DNA from: Ceriagrion tenellum
Taxonomy: Eukaryota > Arthropoda > Insecta > Odonata > Coenagrionidae
Length of the DNA: 64,000 nt
Reading direction: 5' to 3'
Assembly: GCA_963169105.1 (NCBI GenBank)
Contig: OY720640.1
Coordinates: 117,538,085 to 117,602,084 of the forward strand
Shown here one piece after another: positions 33,044 to 43,190 of the stretch. The position numbers and the translations under genes are program-made. The notes under the pieces are model-generated. The model saw only the letters and a program-made list of their open reading frames with translations, searched no databases and was not told where the DNA came from. Each line of letters opens with the position of its first letter. Within the stretch, counting starts at the first letter, position 1.

Positions 33044-33508
33044 TGTTCGGGCCGGAACAGCCTTATGTTTTTCTTTTCTTTTAAGTTGAATTTCCCTCCT
33101 TTCTTCCTTTTTCCCGCCTGCCTTGGTTTTTTGTTTTTTTTGCAACTCTTCGCATATAGAGGGCTCTAGAAGCCAAGGAAGAAGAGTGCATGCCTAACAG
33201 GAAGGCATTCGTTCGCCTGTGTCAAGGCGAAGAGGAAGGTATAATTATCTCGCCGAAGTTCTGGCGAGGAACAAGTCGTCGACGGACGCATGGGGTGCAG
33301 AGTTCGGCGGAAGCCAAGGTAAGGCGGGAATCCCTTCCTTATTTTCTTCTCCACCCCCTTCATTTCTTCCTTTTCATTTTATTTAAGATTTGGTTTCCAG
33401 TCCCTCATTTTTTTTTCTTTTATTATTTTTCGTTGTAAACGTAAGGCTAAGTTCCGGCCCTGCATGAATTGCATTTCGGGCGGGACACAACGGCCCCGTG
33501 ACGCGACA
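33044..33508 (+). repeat. 3' LTR of the BEL/Pao element
   Basis: The second 465-bp LTR. It appears identical to the 5' LTR in full read-through, including the nine-T run before CTTTTATT. It is preceded by a short purine-rich stretch (AGGTGGGCGG) that may serve as the plus-strand primer, though it is weaker than typical polypurine tracts. Confidence 0.95.
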
Positions 33509-33513
33509 CCCTC

Positions 33514-34974
33514 CACCCAGAGTTGGTTGAGGGTGTGGAGGACTTCCGACAATGCGGCCTCGGGAAGATTCCGGATGAACGCATTGTGGACGCCATCCAT
33601 TCCTGGGGAGGAGTCCCGGGAGTCCGCAATTGCAGAGGTCAGCTCCCACATAGTGAAGCATTCATTGTAGGCAGCAATAGGACGCGTACCATTGAAATTA
33701 AAATTCAGAGCGGCAGCCTCGGATCGATCTTTAATCGCTCTAAATGCTGCATCATAGTTGGCGTTACTGCAGGTCTTCGCGAGCAAACGACCAAACACTT
33801 CACATATTTCCGGCTGGGAGGTCACCATTCGGTCATCGACCTTCAATATCGAAGCGCCGTGTTCCTGCCGAGACCCGCAGATGCTACGCACCTTCTTCCA
33901 GACCTGTGCAAGTGGGGTTCTGTTATTTACGCCGGACACAAATTCCATCCAGGAAGCCTTCTTTGCTTCCTTCACGAATTGCCGAGCTTTTGCCCTCAAA
34001 CGTCGGAAAGAGGCCAGATTTGTTGCCGTTGGATATTTGCTAAAAATGCGCAATGCTCGCTTGCGCAATCTAATTGCATTGGCGCACTCCTCGGTCCACC
34101 ACGGCACAGCGGGCCGACGAGCGTGTCCCGAAGACCGCGGTACGCTGCAACTTGCAGCTTTAACTATAGATGATGTCAACACTTCGACGTTCCGTGATGC
34201 GTCAATAGTGGCATCATGTTTAAAATGAAAATGTGTTCTAAAATTCGGCCAATCCGCTTTCCGGGTGATCCAATTTTTTGGGGTGGTGAAAGTGTTATCA
34301 AAACTGCCCTCCTTGCGAATGAGGATGGGAAAGTGATCGCTTCCAAATAGGTCTTTATGTACTGACATTCGACATTTCGTCATTAAACTGCTAGTACACA
34401 AACAAAGGTCAATGGATGAGAATTTTCCATTAAAACTGTTAAAACGAGTTTTTTCCTCGGTATTTAGCAAAAACAGATTTAAATTTCCGATAAAATTTGA
34501 TAAAATCCGGCCTCTCCTGTTGCTCTGTCCCCTGGAGCTTCCCCACATACGGTCGTGGGCATTGAAATCGCCTAAAAGAATAAAGGGTTTTGGTAGCTGA
34601 CGGACAAGATTCTCTAGGTTGCGTTCAGAGACTGGTGCTCCCTCGGGAAGATAAACGTTGCACAACGTTATGGGTTCCGGGGCGTGCACGGTCACAGCTA
34701 CCGCTTGAAACGGCGTGTTCAGTCGCACCCGAGAGGTGTATAGGGCCTCTCGGGTGGCAACTGCCACTCCACCTTGGGCCCGGAGGCCACTGGTGTCGTC
34801 AAATCTAAAAACGTTAAAATGTTTTAAAATACCCTTGTCCGTCGTTTTAAAATGCGTCTCTTGAAGACAAATGAAGGGCGGATTAAAATCGCGAATTAAA
34901 ATATTCAGCTCCTCCTTATGACGATAAAAACCATTACAGTTCCACTGTAGTATAAAATTCATTAAAAATATCAA
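33514..34974 (-). pseudogene. ORF2 of I-like copy 4, endonuclease and start of RT (part before the BEL insertion)
   Basis: The start at 34974 gives an uninterrupted endonuclease (QWNCNGFYRHKEEL, LQETHF, GGVAVATREALY, LLGDFNAHDRMWGS, SSIDLC, SDHFPI) and the linker into the RT fingers (SPGMDGVHNAFIRNLPEAAL, HTLNQLWVEG). The frame is cut by the BEL element at WVEG; a few foreign codons read on into the LTR until a stop. The coding sequence resumes at 26952 with TIPQSWRES. Before the insertion this region was fully open. Confidence 0.92.
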
Positions 34975-35017
34975 ATTTCAAGTTTAAAACCTGAAATCTG
35001 TATGTCCTTCGAGAGGA

Positions 35018-36253
35018 TCAGCGCCGAATACGGTGCTTCTTCCCCTTTTGTCTGGCGAGGAGGATATCCGTCTCAGAGAGATTCTCATCCTCCTCCATAG
35101 CCTCCACTGGGGATGGTGCGCGTACCCCGGACGGACCGGGGGATGGCGTTTTATCACGCCTCTGGGGCGTGGAACCAGTGGTTTTTGGCGGGTTCTTGAC
35201 AGAGGAACCCGCGCTGGTGGATATAGATTTTGCCGGCTTTGTGGCCTTATCCGGCTTGGCTAGCTCTTCTTTGTCTGGGGTTTTCTTACTCTCAACTTTA
35301 TCTACTTTCGCGATTTCGTCTGAGATTTTGCTACTCTGAGTGGTAGCAACGACAGCAAAAGAACGAGAGAAGGTTGGGGCAATTAATGTCCGGTACTTTT
35401 TCCTGGCCTCGAAATATGACACCTTATCGATTGTTTTAATCTCCATGATCTTCTTTTCCTCCTTCATCTTTGGGCAATCACGAGAGTACACTGGATGTGC
35501 ACCCTCGCAATTGACACAAAGCGGCTCGGAGGTGCACTCATTACCCTCGTGCTTATCCTTGCCACAGCGCGGGCAGGTGGCCTTGCCCCCACATCTGGTA
35601 GCGATGTGGCCGAAGTGCTGGCACTGAAAGCATCTCATAGGGCTTGGTATGAATGGGCGGACGGGAACCGATTCATAGCCAACAAATACCTTGTCGGAGA
35701 GCGTGTCGCGCGAGAAGGTGAGGATTACAGATGTACTGTTAATCAGCTCACCGTTACGCTTAATTTTCAGACGACAGTCAACAACGCCCTGAGAGGCCAT
35801 TTCTCTCTTAATTTCGTCGTCGTCTACGTACAGCAGGTCATAGCTGCTAATCACTCCCCGACTGGTGTTCAGGGTACGGTGCACCTCGACCTTGACCGGA
35901 TGGTCATGAAGTTTTTTCATGGTCAGCAATTTAGCACTCTGCTTATCGTTGGCCGTTTCAATCAATAGCGTACCGTCTCGCAGCTTTTTTGCAGATATTA
36001 AATCGCCAGTTACGGCGGACGAGAGGACTCTACGAATGAGGAAGGGAGACACCTTTGTAAGGGTCTCACCTTCCTTTGTACTTCTCATAATAAGATACCG
36101 CCTACAAGCGGTCAACGTTATATCTCCCCCGCCCGTTTCCGGACGGGATCTTTTTGATGGAGGAAGATTTTCTGGCTCCATGAAAATTAGGAATTCATCC
36201 CCTGGGCTCCCCACCCACCACGGAGCCACACATTCGGGACGCCACACCGCCAA
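35018..36253 (-). CDS. ORF1 (Gag-like RNA-binding protein) of I-like copy 4, intact
   Basis: An open frame of 411 codons. It has a basic start (PPSKRSRPETGGGD), a middle conserved block (LRDGTLLIETANDKQSAKLL, VHRTLNTSRGVISSYDLLYV, KREMASQGVVDC) and three zinc knuckles at about residues 207-265 (CFQCQHFGHIATRC, CPRCGKDKHEGNEC, CVNCEGAHPVYSRDC). The Pro/Ser/Lys-rich tail has SPGPSGVRAPSPVEAMEEDE and a basic end GKKHRIRR. By family knowledge it binds element RNA and chaperones reverse transcription. The first ATG is used here; a second Met at residue 25 is possible. ORF2 starts 44 nt after its stop. Confidence 0.93.
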   Translation of the reverse strand: MAVWRPECVAPWWVGSPGDEFLIFMEPENLPPSKRSRPETGGGDITLTACRRYLIMRSTKEGETLTKVSPFLIRRVLSSAVTGDLISAKKLRDGTLLIETANDKQSAKLLTMKKLHDHPVKVEVHRTLNTSRGVISSYDLLYVDDDEIKREMASQGVVDCRLKIKRNGELINSTSVILTFSRDTLSDKVFVGYESVPVRPFIPSPMRCFQCQHFGHIATRCGGKATCPRCGKDKHEGNECTSEPLCVNCEGAHPVYSRDCPKMKEEKKIMEIKTIDKVSYFEARKKYRTLIAPTFSRSFAVVATTQSSKISDEIAKVDKVESKKTPDKEELAKPDKATKPAKSISTSAGSSVKNPPKTTGSTPQRRDKTPSPGPSGVRAPSPVEAMEEDENLSETDILLARQKGKKHRIRR

Positions 36254-36773
36254 CCGGTGTGGTCGCCAGGGCTACCCAAGGGATATAGCACTATCGTTTA
36301 GGGGGCCTGTTTCGGGTTGGACCTCCAATGCATGGGCCCTCCAAACCCATACACCTTCGGCCGCCCTACACAGGACCCCGTCACTCCAGCACTCGCCATC
36401 GAAACGTGTCGATAAGCCGATTGATCAAGACTGGCTAGATCTTGACCGCCCGTTTACAGGGGATCCAGGGCCGAAGTGGGGTATTGAACTCCGGCCCATA
36501 CCGGGCATCCGACACCCGGCTGGGTGCCGAAGAACTAACCCACCAGGAACCCCTTCTCCCCCTTACGGGTCTCCGCACACGGCAAACATGCGGGTGGATC
36601 GCAGGCCAGGTGGTATGGCCGCACACAGACAGTTGACCCACTAGACTGTCCGGACTCAACCCTTGCTGGCTCTGGGGTTTTTTCCGGGGTTTCCTTCCCC
36701 GCCCTTTTAGTCGCCTCTTACGACAAGCAGGGATACTGCGGGAGTATTCTCCATCCCCCTACCCGCAGGGGTG
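36254..36773 (-). promoter_or_regulatory. 5' UTR of copy 4
   Basis: This 520-bp 5' UTR is of the copy 1/copy 2 type, with an intact terminus and the GTCG-CCTCTTA-CGAC stem at about 36710-36724. It is followed directly by the 11-bp target duplication, so transcription of the inserted RNA began at the true 5' end. Confidence 0.55.
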
Positions 36774-36784
36774 TAGTGACCCAG

Positions 36785-37048
36785 CAAAAGACTATTGGGA
36801 GGCATTTGGTCTACTTTTCAAACCTAGGAACATTAATGCAAGTGGGCTGCATGTAAATCATAGTTGTCTCTGAGGATGTAGAAAAACTGCCATTGCTCAG
36901 TGATCTACCCATAATTGATTTTATTGAAGCTTATTTAGCTACCAAAAAATGCATCATTGATGCTGCAGCTACTGGCGAGGTTGATCTAATGGCTATTGTT
37001 CAGAGTCTTACATCTGACTATCCTAAACATGCGGAGTATGCTTTCTAA
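36785..37048 (+). pseudogene. unidentified plus-strand ORF, second half, split by copy 4
   Basis: This continues the frame that starts at 24231, across copy 4, for about 30 codons to a TGA near 36872. A second open piece in another frame (VEKLPLLSDLPIIDFIEAYL near the start, KHAEYAF at the end) stops at TAA 37046-37048, so an additional frameshift exists. No family recognised. Confidence 0.35.
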
Positions 37049-38031
37049 TGTATATGTATACCTGCCTCTTATGGTGACTGAGAGCACTACCTAGAGGCCC
37101 ACTTTACCCCCGGTGTGCATACACTAACCCCCTCTCACCGTAGACTCTCCTTCGACGGGTGATTACCCCTCCCGAGGGATATAAAAAGAGCAGGTGAATG
37201 TGATTCGCGAGGAGTAAGAGGAGAAAGAGGGAGAAAGGAGGAGAAACCACAGACAGACAGTGGAAACCAGAGAGAGGAAGATTGCCAGAAATCCACGGGG
37301 TGCATGATAGCCCTCGCCTTCCTGACCAAGCGAAGCTTATGCTGGTGGATGACGGGATAGTAAAGCAAGTGCTGGACGAGCAGAGACTGGAGCGGACGAG
37401 TGGCGGCCGTATTCTTCGCCGACGCGGGAGAAGATTGTTTCCTGGTGCCGCGGTTGTGGGGATCCGAGCAGTGATTCCATTGACGGCTACAACACTCCCA
37501 GCATCGACAGAAATCTGTAAGAATGTCGCTGTTTGCGACCCGTCCACCGTCCTAATAATCCAGATAAACTCTCACTCCCCAGTCACGAGATCTGAATCTC
37601 TTTTCCCTTTGCCCCGTGTATCTTGCCCTCACAAAACTTCAGACCAAGTGTTGAGAAGAATTAGTCAGTGAACCATTGGTGCTCAAGAAACTTTAATTAA
37701 GGGCACATATGAACTCTTGCCCGAAATCATTTTCTTTTTTTTTCTTTGTAAATTGTATCATCTTTTGGAAGGGGGGGAAAAGTATTTTGCATTCACCTTG
37801 TCGTAGTGTTGTTTGATGTATGCATTTCACGTTGTTCATCTCAATCATCAAGTGTAATCATCCATTCATCCTCATCAGGGTAATTTTTTGTGTGTAATTT
37901 GTACGACATCAGGCATCACGAAATATATTTTGGTGGATTCAAATAGACCAATTGCTCGATCATTCCCTCGCTCGGGACGGCTGGCGTTCCCCTCTTCCTA
38001 CCACGTATGTGACGTTCGTGTTCCGTCACAA
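37049..38031. other. LTR-like, promoter-like sequence; identity uncertain
   Basis: It contains a good TATA box (GGGATATAAAAAGAGCAGG at about 37178), a purine-rich stretch after it, and ends at an (AT)n tract with GTGACGTTCGTGTTCCGTCACA. That 22-bp word is a small hairpin (GTGACG/CGTCAC) and recurs once after a short AT run at 38048-38069. Many gypsy LTRs have TGTGACG/CGTCACA-like ends and insert in (AT)n, so this may be a decayed solo LTR. I could not define a matching start or duplication, and no protein-coding gene is supported. Confidence 0.3.
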
Positions 38032-38064
38032 TATATATATATATATTGTGACGTTCGTGTTCCG

Positions 38065-38069
<5 letters not shown>

Positions 38070-38136
<67 letters not shown>
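38070..38136. repeat. (AT)n microsatellite
   Basis: An uninterrupted run of alternating A and T of about 67 bp, with a shorter run at 38031-38049. Frames reading through it as Tyr-Ile repeats are artefacts. Confidence 0.97.
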
Positions 38137-38138
<2 letters not shown>

Positions 38139-38326
38139 TCATTTTAATCTATCCTGCCAGGTGTTATTACTGCTAGTGAATGATTGGTAAAAATTGATGA
38201 CTCAAGTTTCTTGTGAGTGAATGTTGAGTGCGTTTTGTCGTATTCATTCACATGGTGAACTATATATGGGCTTTATTTCTCTTATAATAATCAATTTATA
38301 TGGCTTAATAACACTCTTGATTGCAG

Positions 38327-38452
38327 GCCACTCTCGAGGAGAGGAAATTGGCCAGGAAGAAGAAGGCGAGAGATGCAGTCCTCAATGAGCAAATCAGTGA
38401 AGAAAGTACCAGCACAAACCGCCAAGACAGTCAGTGTTTATATACTACAATG
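38327..38452 (+). CDS. exon-like unit A of a tandem phase-0 exon array
   Basis: 126 nt (42 codons) between a pyrimidine-poor acceptor (CTTGATTGCAG) and a strong donor (ATG|GTAAGC). It reads ATLEERKLARKKKARDAVL, then NEQISEES and NRQDSQ: highly charged, probably disordered or helical. Units B (38733) and E (44877) are clear duplicates in coding and flanking intron sequence. No homologue recognised. It might be part of a host gene on the plus strand; first and last exons are not established. Confidence 0.42.
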
Positions 38453-38732
38453 GTAAGCGATAAAATCATGACGTAAATTGTTTAAAATTCAATTCTTATC
38501 CGTGTCCACGGGAGTTGTTGATTGTAATAGAAATGCGGCTTGCCGAGAGAACACACAACATTAAAATTGTTTTAACGTATACGAAAAAATTTAACATTTT
38601 ACACTAGAACATAAAAATAGAATGAATAAACAATACCAGTGTATAACAATTGAGAGAATGTACTACTCCTTATGGGCTTTTTTTCTCTTGTAATACTTCA
38701 TTTATATATCTCGATAACACTCTTGATTGCAG

Positions 38733-38858
38733 GCCACTCTTGAAGAAAAAGAAATTACCAGGGAGAGGAAGGCGAGAGATGCATTCCTCAATGAGCAAAT
38801 CAGTCATGAAGGTGCCAGTACGAGCCGCCAAGACAGTCGTAGTAAAAGCAATACAATG
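38733..38858 (+). CDS. exon-like unit B of the phase-0 exon array
   Basis: 126 nt between CTTGATTGCAG and ATG|GTAAGC, open throughout. It reads ATLEEKEITRERKARDAFL, NEQISHEG, SRQDSRSK. Length and both splice signals are identical to unit A. Several substitutions are changes between similar residues, and the frame is kept, which suggests it was under constraint after duplication. The intron between A and B resembles the sequence upstream of unit E (for example ATTGTTTTAAC and TTTACA(C/T)TAGAACATA). Confidence 0.42.
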
Positions 38859-39599
38859 GTAAGCGAGGAAATGTTTTAGGGAATTAGTTAATAATTAATG
38901 CTTGTCCTTGTCCGCAGGGGTCTTCGACTTATTACTTATTGTAGAACTGTTAATGATTACTCCCGACGAAACCCTCCTGGCCCAAATTCATTTTTCCATA
39001 CCATCTTTCTTGGAGGGCTTCTTATGTAATGTTGATTGAAACAGTGGTCATCAACGGGTACATATTGACTCTCATCCTCAAAACTGATATCAATTCTCAA
39101 TGGTCATTAATATATTTACACACAAAGCTCATGTTTCAGACTCTAGTTTCACAATTTAGATTATTTTTTATGATGGTTATGCAACTAACTCTGATGAAGG
39201 TGAGACTACGTTATTTTATTTAGAAAATCTGCTATCATAGAATAAGTGAACATAATATGTGGTGCAATGACAAGCAAACTTTAAAATATTGAATAAATTT
39301 CTCAGCTATGGGCCAGTTTGCCGGTTTTTTTCATATATGACTTCTAGTTCCTAAGTTCTCTTTCGTGTAGAGGGACCCCTTTCTGACTGGAAAAAATGTC
39401 CACTTTCCAGTAATTGAGGTTATTGTGCTTGAAAGACATTAATCAATAGCTCACTTGAAAAGAAACCTGGTGTGTTATTTGATAGTTTTATATCCAAATA
39501 ACATGATGAAATAATTTTTTTTCGATGTGTTTTACCTGTTGAGTACATCTGTGGCGAGCAGCAGAAACCGTAGTCTGGCAGCGATGTATTGAAAATATT

Positions 39600-41900
39600 A
39601 TTGTTCAGTGTTATCAAAAAGCACATCAACACATTCCAGTAGCAAAAGAAAATATTTGTAAAACCGCAATAATTACTCCTTTCGGCCTTCTTCTCTTTCC
39701 CATAATGACATTCGGACTTCGAAACGCTGGAAAAACATTCTAAAGATTCATGGATGAAGTGCTCCGTAGCGTATATTTGTTTTGTTTACATGAATGATAT
39801 CCTAGTTTTCTCTTGTTCTACAGAAGAACACGAAGAACATCTCAAATGACTTTCTACGGCTTTCTGATAACATTGCTTATAAAAGTTCTCAAATGTATTT
39901 TCGATGAGCTCGAGGTTCAATATTTCTGCTAAACCATACCTGCCATTGGCATTTGAGATTCTGAAGAACGCATCAAAATAATACAACAGTATTCCTTATC
40001 GAAAAAATCCCATGGTCTAAGCCGTATTCTCTGTATGCTGAATTATTACCGAAAATTCATACCACATGCGTCTGAATTCAAAACACTGTTACACAATTCA
40101 TTCAGCAATCTATTTATAAAAAGATCTAACCCATTTCGTGGACGCCAGACTTTGAAGAGGCTTCCGAAACGTGTAAGAAGAATATTTCCACTGTTACGAT
40201 GCTGGTTCACCCACACATCGGCGCACCACTCGGAATATTCAATGATGCTTCAAATCATTCTGTTGGAGAATGTTGGACGCAGTTCGTCAACGAATCATGG
40301 CTACCTCTGGTTTTTTTAAATGATAATGTCCTCCAGGGAAAGTGGTTGGCCCGCTTACTACCGAGAACTTTAGGCAATCTACGAGACAGTACAACGTTTC
40401 CACCACCTAATAGAAGGATATCCGTTCACCATTTTCAAGGATCGTAAACTTTTAATTTACGCTTTTTAAAAAAACGTGACAAACTACCCCTATTCTACAA
40501 AAAAAAGCTCTCCTTCAGCTCAGATTTCACAACGGACATTCAGCATATAAAAGGAACTGACAACATTGTAGCTGATACCTTGTCATAAATTGAAGTTATT
40601 TACTGTGCTGTTGGATTAAGAATTGCGTACTGAGACTCAGAAGAATGACAGCAAACTCAAGGGAGCCATTGACAGAGAAACTTCGCGCATTGAACGAACA
40701 TTTATTCCTGGGACATCGACGGCAGTTTACTGCGGTATATCAACAGGAAGAGCACGGCCATTCATCACGCAGTCTTTATTCCGCCGCCTTTATGAGCAGC
40801 TAGTGAATTTGCGTCATCTGTGCATAGAATCTTTGCTAAAATTAGTAAAGGATGATATTTGTTGTCCTTTAATGAGAAAAGACTGTTGAAATTAAGTTCG
40901 CGCTTGCAATGAATGCCAAATGTCAAATATTGCTCGCAGAGTCCATGTTCCTAATGGAAATTTCAAAACTCCCAGACAAAGATTTTCTCATACTCACTTC
41001 GATTAAAATAGCCCACTTACACATGCACACACATATCAATACTGACAGTCATCCATTGTTTCACCCGGTGGCTCGCGGTTTATCCGTACTTATGTTAAGT
41101 TTAATTAAACGTTTTGGTTCCTCTAGCAATATCACGTAAGATCGAGGCGTTCAATTTACTTTACACAAATTTTATGAACTATTTTTGGATTCCGCATAAC
41201 TTCAATACAAGCTGGCATCCAACTTCCAATGGGTTAGCGAACCTTCATAGTCATTTGAAAGCGGCAATAATGCACAATCGGATATCCACTGAGTTCACGC
41301 GCTGCCTACCCCTCCTCATGGGATCCGCTCAAATTTTAGAGATGTTATCAAAACCACTTCAGCGGAGTGAGTCTATGGAGAACCTCTTCGTTTGCCGAGC
41401 GAATCATTTTTTTTAATACAGAAAATAAAGTCTCAATGATGACGCTAGTTTTATTTTCAGCTTACGAGAGTTTGTGCTCCGATTACCACCGGCACAAACA
41501 TCAAAACACTATAAGCCAGGAGTGTTTATTTTCCAGGATTTTTCTAAATGAAGCCATGCATTTCTGTAAGAAGGACCCATTTTGAAGTCTCTCCAACAGG
41601 CATTCACTGGACTATACGATATTCTCGGACGCAATGAGAACACTGACATTCTCAAAATTAGAAATAAACAAATTAATGTTTCCATTTATCGGGGAAAGCC
41701 TACCTTTGTTATTCTAAAATACTTTGAGATTGCTCCTGCGGATATTCCACTTCCGACAAGGGGCGGACCTTCAAAATCATAATCATCATCTGAAGACGTC
41801 GAGGGAGGAGCTCGTTTGGTAGAGGGCTTTCCAAGGAATCACACCCGTCAAATGTGGACCTTTTACCTGAAACCACAGCCCGTTATAGAAGCAAGGTGCA
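39600..41900 (+). pseudogene. decayed Ty3/gypsy pol (RT, RNase H, integrase)
   Basis: Read across frames, the order is that of a gypsy Pol: the RT around 39615-39850 (QHIPVAKENICKTAIITPFG, then MTFGLRNAGKTF, RFMDEVLRSVYL, and a YVNDILVFS block where YIDDILV is expected); the RT-RNase H linker at 40040 (LNYYRKFIPHASEF); RNase H at 40200 (FNDASNHSVGE) and 40525 (TDIQHIKGTDNIVADTLS); integrase pieces at 40890-41300 (CNECQMSNIA, SWHPTSNGL); and a tail near 41580-41720. The YIDD Asp pair is damaged and stops are frequent. It lies between exon-like units B and C, in what would be an intron. Confidence 0.7.
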
Positions 41901-42300
41901 CTTCCCGGTCATGCTGAATTTTTTAGTTATATTCACTGCCCAGGGGGTAGTGTGGCGAACAGTTTAATCAGTAGCATGGCAACGATGTTTTGCAAACACG
42001 ACTTTTCATAGTTGTTGCAAAAGAATTGCTGTATCTGAATAACTAATTACGGATTATATTAAATAGCCTCTGGTAGGAAACAATCGTGGCAAAAAATTCC
42101 TCGCACCCCACTGTAAGCTTTAGTTTTCCATCCATTGACCTAACTATTGTAAATACCCATAGTATTATGTAAATAATCATAACTTTCCCTTAAAGTTGTC
42201 CGTCCAGTTCAAACTTCCTTTCCTATCTTTTATGATGTAAAAGCTTCACGGTGACTATCATAATTATGCTCTAATCCTAATGAATCTCATACCACTGCAG

Positions 42301-42426
42301 ACCATGCTAGAGACGGAGAATATGACCTGCGACGAGAAAAGTAAGGATGAATTCTACACGGTGCAAAATGATCATGAAGATTACCTTCAATGGCTGAAGG
42401 ACAGTAGAACACGATACAAGAAAAAG
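42301..42426 (+). CDS. exon-like unit C of the phase-0 exon array
   Basis: 126 nt (42 codons) between ACCACTGCAG and AAG|GTCAGT, open throughout: TMLETENMTCDEKSKDEFY, then DYLQWLKDSRTRYKKK. Length and phase equal units A, B and E, but the sequence is a second type. It shares its end pattern (Y-x-QWLK-x-S-x-x-RY) with unit D. No known domain recognised. Confidence 0.4.
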
Positions 42427-42846
42427 GTCAGTTGGCAACTCGGTAGTTAAGTGGCCAGTTATTCACGAGACGATTGCTCCTAGGTAGTTTGGTTAAGATT
42501 TGATTATAAGAATACTGTTCTGGTTTGGTAATGCTACTTCCTATCCATTTCCTATTGGGGTTGTATTTATGATTTTATTTTTCTGATAAAGTTTATCATC
42601 AATTCCATAGTGGTAGTAAATGTGATATCAATTATACCATTTCGGCCAAAAAATTAGCAAATAAGGTTTCATTATTGGATAATGAAGGATCAATAATTCT
42701 TCTGGGGATCATACCTTTTCCGTTCAATTTGGAATTTTCATTCCTCCTCCCTTGGCTAGCTGAGTTTTGTAAAGAAAGTCTTTCTAGAGATAATATGGAA
42801 TATTAATTACTAATATCTTGTGCATTTTATTGTATTGGCTATGCAG

Positions 42847-42969
42847 ATGATGCAGCGGGTTAAGAAAATGCGCCACAAGAATTGCCCATTAAGAAATAAT
42901 GCTGAGAGAGACAATTCAGGACTTTATTTTCAGTGGCTCAAGAACAGTGTCCGGCGGTACCACATAATG
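42847..42969 (+). CDS. exon-like unit D of the phase-0 exon array
   Basis: 123 nt (41 codons) between GGCTATGCAG and ATG|GTTAGT. It reads MMQRVKKMRHKNC, then YFQWLKNSVRRYHIM, matching the end of unit C. The 3-nt shorter length keeps phase 0. Its ATG|GT donor context also resembles units A and B, which hints that the two unit types are distantly related. Confidence 0.38.
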
Positions 42970-43166
42970 GTTAGTGAGGGAATTTTGTAGTTAATAATCT
43001 TGTCATATTGTGTGATTGTTTAAAGGACGTTTTTTGGTTGACTCTCTATTATTTCAAAACTAAATAATGGGCGACCGTCTACCCATTTCTAGTATGGATG
43101 AAATTTATCCACCTAATTTTTACATAATTTATGGTAAACTCCACCTAAAAAATGTTCTCTCCTCAG

Positions 43167-43190
43167 AAACGAAAGACTTTCAAGTCCTAA
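43167..43190 (+). CDS. possible terminal coding exon after unit D
   Basis: After a good acceptor (TTCTCTCCTCAG) the phase-0 frame reads KRKTFKS and stops at TAA 43188-43190. An AATAAA lies downstream at about 43385. This would close a transcript that includes units A-D. It rests only on splice-site likeness and phase. Confidence 0.25.
   Translation, partial: KRKTFKS

Larger units (their letters stand above)
26958..33508 (+). mobile_element. complete BEL/Pao LTR retrotransposon
   Basis: The element of 6551 bp has 465-bp direct LTRs at both ends (TG...CA) that look identical by eye. It is flanked by a 5-bp duplication CCCTC at 26953-26957 and 33509-33513. Copies 1 and 4 show the empty site: copy 1 has ACCCTCCACCCAGAG uninterrupted at the same RT position. 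A tRNA-Phe primer site follows the 5' LTR, and one 1754-codon ORF fills the interior. Identical LTRs, an intact ORF and a clean duplication mean a recent insertion, and possibly an active element. There is no envelope-like ORF. Confidence 0.97.
24535..36773 (-). mobile_element. I-like non-LTR retrotransposon, copy 4, full length with TSD, carrying a BEL insertion
   Basis: The element is bounded by perfect 11-bp duplications, TAGTGACCCAG, at 24524-24534 and 36774-36784. The (TAC)n tail is the longest of all copies (TAGTAGTAGTAGTAGTG on plus). Without the 6.55-kb BEL element the unit is about 5.7 kb. ORF1 (36253-35018) is intact. ORF2 is like copy 1 through RT and RNase H, but its last 60 codons and 3' UTR are of the copy 2 type, switching at about 24870. 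ORF2 is further broken by a 2-bp deletion near 26462 and two stops. Confidence 0.94.

Noticed and set aside
37888..38190. Long plus-strand frames reading Tyr-Ile repeats
   Set aside because: They are the (AT)n microsatellite read in frame; any frame through it stays open.
39550..41985. LTR pair starting TGTGGCGA at 39550 and 41952
   Set aside because: About 45 bp look alike, but the left one lies against readable RT sequence; similarity is too short to call LTRs.
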